Origin: a virus
Length of the DNA: 32,151 nt
IMG/VR virus record: IMGVR_UViG_3300017917_000046
Span: 1-32,151 of that record
Strand: one strand, 5' to 3'
A program made the position numbers and the translations under genes. The notes under the pieces were generated by a model, which had not been told where the DNA came from, did no database searches, and saw only the letters and a list, made by a program, of their open reading frames with translations. Below are positions 6,824 to 17,700 of the stretch, one piece after another (position 1 is the first letter of the stretch; the number at the start of each line of letters is the position of its first letter).

Positions 6824-9800
6824 TATACTTCAACTACCTTCATTGCCGTTGTTGGACCAGATTGATCTCGTCTATAGGTTATTGCAGAAACAACAAACTG
6901 GGTTTCTGGGTCAACAAACTTATAACCGTCTGGTAATTCATAATCTATTGTAACAATATCTCCAAGTTGAACATGCGATGTTCCAAAGGTTTCTATGCCT
7001 ATCTTTTTTCTTTGTTTCAATGTTTTATTTACTAACCAAGACATAAGGTTGGTAGCAGCATCATCATTTTGAATATATGGAGAATCTAGAGAAAACTCTC
7101 TCTTTCCATATTTTGATCTACTCAACTGTATATTTTGATAAGTTTTTTGAGCAATCTGAGGAGAATATATAGTATTATTAACAATTAATGGGTCAGACAG
7201 GTCTGATCTTTTTCTAAAATAATCATCTACTGTTAATACATTTGAGGTAGCCTGGGTAAAAGCAATGCCAAAGATTCTTAAATAATTTCCAGTAGTTTCA
7301 TCTAATTTAATCATCTTATCTGTATTATTAAATATTAAAAATTCTGCACCATAACTTCCTGCTCTATAACTTGAAACTGTGTAAGATTTTTCCTTGCTAA
7401 TTGTAGGTGCAATAGCAGATATAAATGCTGGATATGCCTGATCATACCTAATATTAAAATAGGCACACTCCCTCATAATTGTTCCAAACTCTTCAAAATA
7501 TATTGCATATTTAGGTGCTGCGTTTGCACTAATGCCAGATAAATGTGTTGATTGAATTAAACTAGATACAGAGTATTTTCTTAATACATCTGATGTTGTT
7601 AACTCCTCGTCTCCAAAAACTGGTGCAATACTTGTTGAGGTAACTTTTCCAGTATTATCTCTTATGTTCTTTACTATGGTTGCTCCTATGTCTTGATATT
7701 GAACATTTTTTAAACCATAAATATTTTCAAACATACATTTAGATGATCCTCTAACAAATAGGGCAATATTGTTATAATTAGAAAGTGGTTCAGTATCATC
7801 TACTGTAGCAATAATAGTATTGTTTAAGTATAAGTAGAATCTTCTTACACTTCCTATATCTTCATATTCTACCGCTAAATCATATACAGTTGGATTAGTT
7901 TGAGATGTAAGTCTATCTTGACCTACCAATGTACCTTCGTCCACTAATATTTTTGCTATACCTCCCCACAACTTTGTAGGTGTTGCAAAACCTTCCATAA
8001 ATTTTTGTTTATAAAATATTACATTATGAATAACCACTGTCTCTCCAGTTGTTTCATTTTGAGTTGTAAACTGTTGTAAATTGTCAGTGGTTAGTGATAA
8101 AATTTCAAAGTAGTATCCTGACCCATTGTCTGGGTTAACCATGATTCCAATACCGCCAGACCCTCCAGCAAGTGCTGTAGGTTGCGAAGTAGTTGATGCA
8201 ACTGTATAATATTCTGTTGAGTTAACTGGATTCTGTGTTCCAGTTGTTGACCCTTTCTTTCCAATTATTCTCATTCTTGTTCCGAAATGAGTAAAGTCAT
8301 TTGTAAGTTCTTTATAAACATAACTTGTTAAATCTCTTGCTTTTAAACCCTCTGGAATTGGCGTAGGTCCTGCAAATACAAATGCAGAAGATTGGACAAC
8401 TGCAGAATCTGTTGATTTAGCAACTTTGAGAGCATCATCATTTGGTATCAACTCTCTATTAAAATTTGCTATTATTCCTGATCTTATTGATTGTTGAGCA
8501 GCAGAGTTATTTTGACCAAACCCTTGTCCTGATGTATAGGTTAAGGATGTAGAGGCTGATGTTGTTTTAAAAATTAAATCTGAAGGAACTACTGTTCCTC
8601 TAACATTAGAATTGTTTGACCAGTATTCGGCCAATCCAGCGTAATGCTCTGCTATATCGGTACCAAACTGTGCACGACCATGTGCTTTTACTTCACCATT
8701 TTTATAAACAACTTGCTCATTAACTGATCCTTGATTTATAACTTCATAATATGGCTCAGTATAAATTCTTATATTTCCAGTAGGATACATCTTTCCATTA
8801 AATGGTAAGTCAGCAAAATATTTTTGATATTCTTGATTGCTTCTAATCCATTGTTTTGTAGATCCAGATATAGCGTATTCTACTGCATCATATCTAATTA
8901 TTTCTCCATTAGCATATAGATATCCTTGAAATCTTGGTAGCCAGTAAACATTTTCACCTAAATCTATAATATTATTTATTATTACTCTATTAACTACTGA
9001 AGGAGGATTAGCATTAAGATTAGTATTCAAAGGAACTGCTCCTAATGTATACCCTGCAGAATTCTTTGCCTTTTCATTAATAGTTTTTTGTTGTTCATCT
9101 GATGCTACTTCCCATAGTAAAACAGGTTTATAGATATAGGTTCTATCTTCGTCAACATAGGATGCTTGCTTAAAACTAGAAGGAGATCTTTGAATGTATC
9201 TTGTTGTATAGTTAATATTGCCAGAGTTAAATATATTAACTTCTGCACTTTCTATAGCAGTTAAGTTTACGATACCCTTTGCACTTGTTTCTCCTAAAAT
9301 TTCTAAATCTGTAGTTCTAGCACCAGTATCTGGTAGCATATATTCTTTTGTCATTACAACAAAATTATTATATTCATCAAAGAACATTGCTGTTTGTGTA
9401 GCGACTGCTAATCTTTGTAACACTTCTGCAACACTAGCATCTGGCTCAACAAAAAAGTATGGTATTACTGGATCGGTTGAGTTAGTTATAGTATTAAATA
9501 CATAATTACTAAATCCTATATTATCTAGTAATATTGCAATTGCTGATGTTAGTGTAGTATTTTGTAAAAATATTGTTGGTGCTTTAGTTGTTTCAAGCCT
9601 GAAGAAGAAGTCACGTAAGGTAATTGATACATCTGTTGTTCCACCAGCGACTTTTGGAAAATCTTCTGCATAAAAAGTTTTTAATGGAACAAACTTATCG
9701 TATCCATTTACATCCAAAATTGTTTCGTAAAAATCAAATTTAACGTTTGGTTTAAGATAAGATGAGACAATACTATTCGTATTTTGTTCACTAAATGCTG

Positions 9801-11136
9801 AATCATAATTCATCAAAGTTAATATACCGTTTGAGGCCAATAGACCTCCTACTGGTAATCCAGTAGAATCATTAGCAATAGATTTTGTAATTTCAAAGTC
9901 AAATACGTAATCCGATATGTTAGCCTTTAGCCTAGGAGACATTTCTATTAAGTCAAAAGGTACAGATGGCCCATTCATAGTATTAACAACTGTTCTTAAT
10001 CCTTTAATCTTTACTAACTCTCTATATGTTGTTACCCCATCAATAGTTACAAATCTTGGAGACGTTAAATCTTTAATTAACCCTACTCTTTTTGTATCAT
10101 CGTCCTCTAGCAGTGAAAAGCCATACTCTGGTACGTTAGTATCCCATTCGGATGATTCTAGGTTCCAAGTATAAAGTGTTCCTAAGTTAGTCTCAGTTGC
10201 TCCAACTAAATATGACTCGCCATTCATAATGGCATTAGGAAGTTGTGTGCTTGCACTTAAATAGTCTACTAAATTAAACTGTTGTTTATATTCTTCTGGA
10301 ATCTTTATTCCATAATATAATTCTACGTATCCATCAAAAGAAACTATGTCTGATCCATCTCTTCTTGTTGACTCTTCGTCAAAAGAGATAGCATTAACCC
10401 AATTATTCTGTTCATCTAAATATTCAATTGACCATCTTTTAGGTATGCTAGATTTTGTTCTATCTGCTAACGGATCACTAATATTTTGTCCATCTAATGT
10501 TCTGATAGTTCCTCTTGATGCTTCAGCAAGATTAGTTTGCATTTTAATAACTATTCTGTTTGTATTTAATGGTTCATTATATATAACAAATGGAGCAGCA
10601 TCTTCAATGGCATATCCTATATTGTTTGTTTGTGATAGTGAAGATAGTCCTCTTTCTACCCCATCTTCTTTACGATAAGAAGACCAATATTTAAATTCAT
10701 CATATCTAGAAGCCATATAATATCTAGGTCTTCTTGCTGACCTAATGTTATCAATATACTTGTTATTAAACCACATACATTTATTAATACCTGAGCGAGG
10801 TCTAAATGGTTCAAAACATTCTTTTAAACTAAATAATAATTCTCTATTTTTTTCTACAGTTGTAAACTTTAATGAAGTATCGTCCTTGTCTACTAAAAAT
10901 TCTGAGGTTTTAGTAGACTCAAGTGCTCCAGTATAGTAATTACCTTCGTCAAAGGGGTCATACGAATTTGGAACTGTCCTCAGTTGTACCGAAGCACTAG
11001 TAGGACGATACCTGTAATTGCCATAATTGGCAATATTTTCTAAATCATTTAAGTTCCACTCTGCAACTATAAATGATTCAATACTTAATGTGTTATGTGT
11101 TTTTATGTGCTCTTTGAGATCTTCGTCTTGAAACAT
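6823..11136 (-). CDS. Large tail hub / tail-associated virion protein
   Basis: At 1437 residues this is the second largest protein of the window. It follows the distal tail-type gene, the normal place for the tail-associated (Tal/hub) protein that closes the tail tube. Residues about 505-615 (TSAIAILLDNIGFSNYVF, then VAEVLQRLAVATQTAMFFDE) resemble the hub domain that samples ring-forming phage tail proteins. Residues about 975-1150 contain a concanavalin-A-like segment (YYFEILSLTTDN, then RRFYLYLNNTIIATVDD). The C-terminus (IGIETFGTSHVQLGDIVTID, then YRRDQSGPTTAMKVVEV) looks like another hub/OB-type piece. No peptidase or glycosidase motif is obvious. The ATG shares a base with the previous stop. 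The beta-rich inserts suggest cell-surface binding as well as a structural role. Confidence 0.75.
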   Translation of the reverse strand: MFQDEDLKEHIKTHNTLSIESFIVAEWNLNDLENIANYGNYRYRPTSASVQLRTVPNSYDPFDEGNYYTGALESTKTSEFLVDKDDTSLKFTTVEKNRELLFSLKECFEPFRPRSGINKCMWFNNKYIDNIRSARRPRYYMASRYDEFKYWSSYRKEDGVERGLSSLSQTNNIGYAIEDAAPFVIYNEPLNTNRIVIKMQTNLAEASRGTIRTLDGQNISDPLADRTKSSIPKRWSIEYLDEQNNWVNAISFDEESTRRDGSDIVSFDGYVELYYGIKIPEEYKQQFNLVDYLSASTQLPNAIMNGESYLVGATETNLGTLYTWNLESSEWDTNVPEYGFSLLEDDDTKRVGLIKDLTSPRFVTIDGVTTYRELVKIKGLRTVVNTMNGPSVPFDLIEMSPRLKANISDYVFDFEITKSIANDSTGLPVGGLLASNGILTLMNYDSAFSEQNTNSIVSSYLKPNVKFDFYETILDVNGYDKFVPLKTFYAEDFPKVAGGTTDVSITLRDFFFRLETTKAPTIFLQNTTLTSAIAILLDNIGFSNYVFNTITNSTDPVIPYFFVEPDASVAEVLQRLAVATQTAMFFDEYNNFVVMTKEYMLPDTGARTTDLEILGETSAKGIVNLTAIESAEVNIFNSGNINYTTRYIQRSPSSFKQASYVDEDRTYIYKPVLLWEVASDEQQKTINEKAKNSAGYTLGAVPLNTNLNANPPSVVNRVIINNIIDLGENVYWLPRFQGYLYANGEIIRYDAVEYAISGSTKQWIRSNQEYQKYFADLPFNGKMYPTGNIRIYTEPYYEVINQGSVNEQVVYKNGEVKAHGRAQFGTDIAEHYAGLAEYWSNNSNVRGTVVPSDLIFKTTSASTSLTYTSGQGFGQNNSAAQQSIRSGIIANFNRELIPNDDALKVAKSTDSAVVQSSAFVFAGPTPIPEGLKARDLTSYVYKELTNDFTHFGTRMRIIGKKGSTTGTQNPVNSTEYYTVASTTSQPTALAGGSGGIGIMVNPDNGSGYYFEILSLTTDNLQQFTTQNETTGETVVIHNVIFYKQKFMEGFATPTKLWGGIAKILVDEGTLVGQDRLTSQTNPTVYDLAVEYEDIGSVRRFYLYLNNTIIATVDDTEPLSNYNNIALFVRGSSKCMFENIYGLKNVQYQDIGATIVKNIRDNTGKVTSTSIAPVFGDEELTTSDVLRKYSVSSLIQSTHLSGISANAAPKYAIYFEEFGTIMRECAYFNIRYDQAYPAFISAIAPTISKEKSYTVSSYRAGSYGAEFLIFNNTDKMIKLDETTGNYLRIFGIAFTQATSNVLTVDDYFRKRSDLSDPLIVNNTIYSPQIAQKTYQNIQLSRSKYGKREFSLDSPYIQNDDAATNLMSWLVNKTLKQRKKIGIETFGTSHVQLGDIVTIDYELPDGYKFVDPETQFVVSAITYRRDQSGPTTAMKVVEV

Positions 11137-11726
11137 TAGACCTCCTCAAGGGCAACGTCCACATTGAAAAAATCGTGGGTATTTGTAGATCCTCTTTTAA
11201 CTACTGTATAGTCAAATGAAGAAAAATATACATTTAATACTTCATTATATTTATCCATTTGAGCATATGCTAATGAATCAAACTTATCATATCTATCATA
11301 TGCTAAGAACATATAAAATGAACCAGGATTATTTTCATACCATTTAATTAAATCTACCCCGCCAGCACCACCGTCTGCTGTGTATTCTTCAGACAGAGAT
11401 GTTTGTTTTCCTGTACTGTCGCTAAATATTGGGTCATTGCTAAATGCTCTTGAAGGCAACATATCCCATGACCATGAAGCCGTTACTTTATCTGCTACAT
11501 GATATGATCGCATATTGCCATTAATTAATCTTTTTCTATTTTCTATTCTTTGTTTACTAAAAGATAATTCACTTCTTCCATGATCAGATAAAATAATAAA
11601 ATCTTCACCTTCAACACCGTCTGGAACAACTATTCCTCCACTTAAAATACCAGAGTTATTAGACCAAATTATTCCTTGTGGTCTTCCAAATCTTTTTCTG
11701 CCTAATAAATAAGAACTAGTAGCCAT
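11136..11726 (-). CDS. Distal tail-type protein
   Basis: A 196-residue protein directly behind the tape measure and before the hub protein, the position of the distal tail protein in siphoviruses. It starts MATSSYLLGRKRFGRPQG and contains FSKQRIENRKRLINGNMRSY, then TASWSWDMLP and a C-terminal YFSSFDYTVVKRGSTNTHDF, consistent with a beta-sandwich ring protein whose N- and C-terminal strands pack together. It would form a ring joining the tail tube to the tip. Stop and start codons are shared with both neighbours (TAATG). The function rests mainly on gene order. I see no diagnostic motif. Confidence 0.65.
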   Translation of the reverse strand: MATSSYLLGRKRFGRPQGIIWSNNSGILSGGIVVPDGVEGEDFIILSDHGRSELSFSKQRIENRKRLINGNMRSYHVADKVTASWSWDMLPSRAFSNDPIFSDSTGKQTSLSEEYTADGGAGGVDLIKWYENNPGSFYMFLAYDRYDKFDSLAYAQMDKYNEVLNVYFSSFDYTVVKRGSTNTHDFFNVDVALEEV

Positions 11727-14700
11727 TAGAATCTATTTCCCCTTATACCTCTATCGTTAATTCCTTTAATCTTTCTTATTACTACATTTGCAACTTCTTC
11801 TGCTGAAGAATTTGATCCTGCAAGATTTACGTTTACACTGTAATTATTATTATACAGGGTTGTGTTTCCTTGTAAAGTTGTATTATTAACTGGAGCCATT
11901 GATGCATTTGCTGCTATTCCACCACTTAGTTGTGGGAACACATCTCCATTTAATGCCTTTAGCAATCCTAGATTTTCTTGAGCAACTGATTTACGAACTA
12001 CAAATTCTCCAGGTGTTAATAGTGCTGGAACTCTATCTGTATTGCCTAGTCCTGGAACAATGTTTCCAATAGCCATTCTTACTGGTGCTTGTTCCCTTGA
12101 TCCCTTATAGTTAATATTTCCACCCATTGCATACTTCTTTACCTTGCCACCACCCATGTATCCAACTGCTCCACCAAAAGCATATGGTTTTCTTGCTGAA
12201 TAAATTGCAGCCAATGCATTATCAACTGCTGTCTGTATTTGTTGTTTTCCAATTCTAATTGCATCTGCTGATTGAGATAGGCTACTTAATATGTCTCTTC
12301 CTGTTGAAACTATTCCACCTACTCCACTCTTTTTTGTATCTCCAGCCCATGCTTGTTGTAATGATGTTAAGAATCCTAGTGAATTCTTTCCTTCAATACT
12401 TGCCTCTCCTAAAAATCTTGATAGGTCTCCAGCGTTCTTTCTTGCCTTTGCTGCTTCTGCTGCAAATTCTTCTGATGTTTGATTTGCAATTTGTTGTGAT
12501 CTTAATATAGAATCAACTAATGCTTGAACATTAATACCAAGAGACTGACTCATTGCTGCAATAGATTCAGGGCTATTTGGGTCTAGTCCAATAGATTGTC
12601 CTAATGCTGAAAGTTGTGCACCCATTGCTTGTCTAACTGATTGATTTTGTGTATTTTGCATAGCAGCAGCAATTTGACTCATCTGGATTAATACTTGAAG
12701 TTTACGTTGCTTTTCTTTTTCTGCTGTAATTTGTTTTTCAATAGCAGCAATTTTTTCTTGTTCTGCTTTTATTAGTTGTGCTGTTTGATAGATAGACTCT
12801 TCTAAATTCTTTATATTAGTTTCAATTTGTTCACGAGTATAAAGTTGTCCATTAATTTCTATAGTTATATTCTTTAACTCTTGTTGTCTTGCTTCTTCTA
12901 ATGCTGCCCTTGAGTCTTGTAATTGGTATCCTGCTTCTGCTGATGTAATATCTGCTGCTGCACCTGCGGCTGCTGCAAAATCTCCAGAGGCTAGTGCTGA
13001 TGCTAAATCTATTTGTCTTTGTTGTCTTTGTGCTGCTCTTTCGTTTGCTTGAGAAACTTTATCAATTGCTTCAATTCTTGCATCGTATAATTTATTTACT
13101 GCATCTTCTTTATCAGAAAGTTTTTGAAGACCTCTTTGATATTGATCAATTTGCTCTTGTTGTTTTTGAGAAAGTTCATTATACTTATCTATTTGATCTT
13201 GAATTGGTTGTACCTTAGTTGCTTGAAGCATATCTATGTAGGCACCAAGTGCATCTGTAGTTGCCTTTATAACATCTTGTAGCACTTCTTCATCACTCTT
13301 TAATAATTGTGCTTGAATTGATGCATCTCTTAATCCAGCATTTAAACCAGCAATTGCTTGTTTTTGTTGTTTAACAGTTCCATTTAATATTTTTGCTGCA
13401 GAATCAAAGTCTAGTTGTGCTGCTGCTGTTGGGTCTAGACCCTTCATTCTTAGTTCTATAAGTTGTGCTGTAGTAATAGGTAGAGATCTTCCTCCGCCAC
13501 CCGCTTCTCCTTCTAAGTCTGATATTCCTTGAGCATAAATTGATCCTGGACCAAAATATTTTTTAGTAATGTCTACTGCTCTTTTTGCTGTCTCTGCTAC
13601 TACTTCTTCGTCAGTGACATTAGTTGAAACCATTCCTTGAACCAAACTTGATTGATTCATAACTCTTCTTTGTTGTTCTAAGTCTTTTCTTACTTTGTCT
13701 GCATCTATTGTTTCAAAAACTGTTCTGTAAACTTGAATTGCTAACTTAGTTTGTTCATCTGGTAAAGAATCAAACCACTCAACATTTGCCTCTATACCTG
13801 CAAAATCAGTATCTGACTGAGCAAACTTAATTAATGATTCTTTAGTAACTTTATCTGGAATTTCTTTATCAATTTTTGCAATATCTTCTCCAGCAGCAAC
13901 CATTTCTTCAATAGACACTGTATCAACAACAGCATCCATATTTACATCTTTATCGCTTAAGTTTGTTGCTGTTTCTAAGAAAGAAGTTGCCCTATCAAAC
14001 GCTTCTGGTTTTAAGTCTCTAAAAAGATTTATGGTCTCTCCTCTTTCAAATCTATCTTGAATTTCTGAGGTAGCAGATAATATTCTATTTAATCCTTCTA
14101 CACCAATACCTTTTGCTTCAGCATATAGAGTTATTTGTTTTTGAATACCCTCTTCACTTAATTTGCCATCTTTACCTGTCATAATACTCATTAATGACAT
14201 AGCAGATTCTAATCCAAGATTACCTGATGAAACTTGAGTATTAATTAAGAATGTTAGTTCTTTATTCTTAAATTGTTCTGTTTGAGCAGTAAATGCTCCA
14301 GCAACACCCTCTAAAGGAGTTCCTTTATATGTGCTAGTTACTGCTTCTGAACTTGCTTTTAGCATTTGACCTTGCAATTGTTTATTAGCAGCAAATGTTT
14401 TTATAACAAAATCTAGTGTTTTCTTTTGTTGATTTACTATCTCAACTCTACCTTCTTTATATCTTTCTTCAAAAGAGTTTCTATCTCTAATTAATCTGTT
14501 TAACTTATCTTGTAAAGTTATTTGCTCTTTAGTATTTTTTGTATTACTAATTGCATTTCTTAATACTTTTTCTTGTTCAGCAAATTCTTGTCTTCTGACA
14601 TCCATCTGAATATTATATGTATCTAATGCCTTTTGAGAAGTTTGTAATAGTGATTGATTGTATCCTACTTGTTGTCCTGCTATCTTAGCAATTTCACCGT

Positions 14701-17700
14701 TAAGTTGATATGTTAATTTTGGTAGTTCTCCTTTAAAAATGCTGTCAAAAAATCCTTTAAACCCAAATAATGATTTTGATTCATTTATTTTTTGTAATTG
14801 AGTATCGATTGAGTTTGCAAAATCTTGAGCCTGTGCAGTAGATTCTTCAATAAGTCTTACTCTAACTTCTAAAGGATTTTTATATAAATCATTTCCATTG
14901 ATGCCAATAAGTTCTTGAAGTTTTCCATTAATGCTTAATGAAATATCTTGACTACCTAATGAAAGACCTATTGCTTGTGCTATGCTTTGTGCTTGTGCTG
15001 GATCAATTAATCCCTCTACAACATAGTCTGCTAACTTAGCACCAATTATTTCACCGCTCGTTGGTCCAAAATTATTTTTAGTTAATTCTCCTGTTTGTGC
15101 TAATAATCTCTTTCCTAAATCAGAAGTAATAAATGTGTCTCCAAAATCACTTCTGAGTGGATTTATTGGAGAAAGTCTAGCCTGCTTTTGTCGTTGTGCT
15201 ATTTCTGATCTAGAAACATTTCCAGTCATTTCTCCCATTGCTTTTAAGTCTTCTGAAGTATTACTCATTGACTGAGCAAATTCATAACCCTTTTGTCTAG
15301 CATTATCTACTGATTTTTTCATTAAATATAATGCTGTTGGAATTCCAACAAGTGCAGTAGTCATTAGTACAATAGGATTCATTAACATAGGAAGTGCCAT
15401 TGCTATACTTCCAAATGTTCCTGCAGCAAGAGATATGTTGTTTGCCATTTGTTTTGTTTTTTCATTTTCACTAAGCATACCAACAGCCATTGCTGCACCA
15501 CTTATTCCAAAACCAATCATTCCTGCACGTTGACCAGCATTGTTCATTCTATTTTTTCTTTGTAAATCTTTTGATTGTTTATTAGTGTCATCTAATTGTT
15601 GACTATTTTTATCAATCTTTTCAGCGTTTTTATCCATTCTGTCTATGAGTTTATTGATACCCTTGCCAAGTACGTTTGCTCCAGCGTTGCCAGCAGCAGA
15701 CAAACCTCTTTTCATTGTTTGCTTTGCTCTTGATCCTCTAGAAGTTGGATCTGGTAATCCAAGTGTTTTATTTGCATATCTTGCTGCTTCTTGATCAGTT
15801 GCACCCCAAAGTTTAGAATCAGCATATGCTTTAACCCATTCATCTTGATTAGCAGTTGGTACTGGTGGAGTTGCTTCTGCTCTATAAACCATTCCTCCAG
15901 CATTCATTGCTTGTAATGCTGGTCCAAACTTTTGTGCCTGCTTTGCACCAACAATAAATTCTCCTGGCATTACCATTGCTGGTGTTACGCCTTGTTCTCC
16001 ATATCTTGGAGTTCCACTTTGACGATTTTGATATGCTTGTGCTGCTGTTGATGTAACTGCTGCTATTCCTGTAGCACCTGCAAGTGCACCACCCCATCTA
16101 AATGATGGTCTTTGTGATATAGATCTTGCTCTTGCACCAATACTTGGAGAAGTAGTTTTTACTCCAGCAGTTTGTTTAGAAACATTCATACCTAGTAATT
16201 TAACTAAATTACCTTCTGAATCAAACTCTGGATTTAGATATCTTGGAACAGTTAATCCAAATTTTCCTTGAGTTCTTGCTAAGTTTGGATCATCAATTTT
16301 GCTTAACAAGTTAACAATAGTCATAGGTTTTCCACCTAATTGTTTTCTTCCATATTCTTTGTGTGGTCCTTCTTTTTTAGCCTTCATATTCCTATCTGCT
16401 AAAATACCTTCTTCCCATAATGCATCAACTTCTGAATATAATCTTGCAGTTGCTTGACTTGAGTTTTGTGCTCCACTGGTTGCATTTCTAAATGTTTTTT
16501 GCATTCTATCAATAAGTGCTCTTCCTTCAGGAGAGTTAGGATCTACTCCCTCTGCGGCTATAGTATTAAGAGCATATCTTCTTGACATTTCTGTTTGCCA
16601 AGAACCTTCACTAGGGAATTGTTTTAATTCTGCTTCCAAAGTTTTTAAAGCAACTTTTTGATTAATATTTAAATCTTTTTCATTTCTTAGTCTATCTACT
16701 ATTTTCTTTGCTTCATCTCTATATAGTGGATATCCTTCTACATCTCCACCGCCCATAATTTCTCTAACTACTGGTGCTGTTTTAACATTTGTAGCAGAAG
16801 TTAATTGATTAAATGATTGATTACCTAAAATAGTATAACCAGCGTATCTATATTTTCCACCATCTTTTGCTGTACCCTGTCTCATGTGTAGTCCACCTGT
16901 TTGTAGATGTCCTACTAAGGATATTGAATCAGACTGTCTTGAACTTCCTTCGCCTCTATAAGCCATTTTTCCAAATGCTGGCGTTCCTTTAGTTCTATAA
17001 GTTTGTCCACCTTTATTCATTGCTTCTAATGTTTGAGCATTTTGTCTTGCAGCACTCTTTTTAACAACAAACTCTCCAGGCATCAAAACTGTTGGGACAG
17101 AATCTTTATTTCCAGTTCCAGGAACCCATCCACCATCAGCCATAGGTTTACCAAATTTAGGTCTATTTAATTTACCAGCAGTTCCAGGTTGAAAGAATTG
17201 AGGATTTGAATTAGCAAAAGTTTGAGCGGCTTGACTTGCTTGTCTATATACTGTAGTTAATCTTGCCAATGCTGTTGCCTCTAATGCAAATTGATCTGTT
17301 AATATTTCATGAACATTATGTAAGTTATTAGCAACTGATAGTGCCTCTAATTGCTCATTAGTTAAGTATTGAGTCCCTAATCCTAATTCATTACTTCCTA
17401 TAGTTAATGATTGATATCCTTTGCGAACTAAATTTATACCCTTGCCTATATTTGCAATACCGTTTGCAATCAAACCTATACTCATCAAAAGTACTGGGCC
17501 TATACCACCAATAACTGCTAATAGTGTTACTATTCCTTTTTTAGTTCCATCTGAAAATGTATTAAACTTATCTAATGCTTTTGTAGCAAAGTCTATAATA
17601 GGAGTTAATGTTTCTGCAAATGCTTGACCAAGTGGAACAAGTGCTGCTTTAAGTTTTTCAACAGATGCTTGAAATTTTACTGCTGCTGAATTTGCTGTTA

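Noticed and set aside
15712-16097. Short minus-strand frames inside the tape measure gene
   Set aside because: Out-of-frame shadows with glutamine- or serine-rich low-complexity translation and no start signals.
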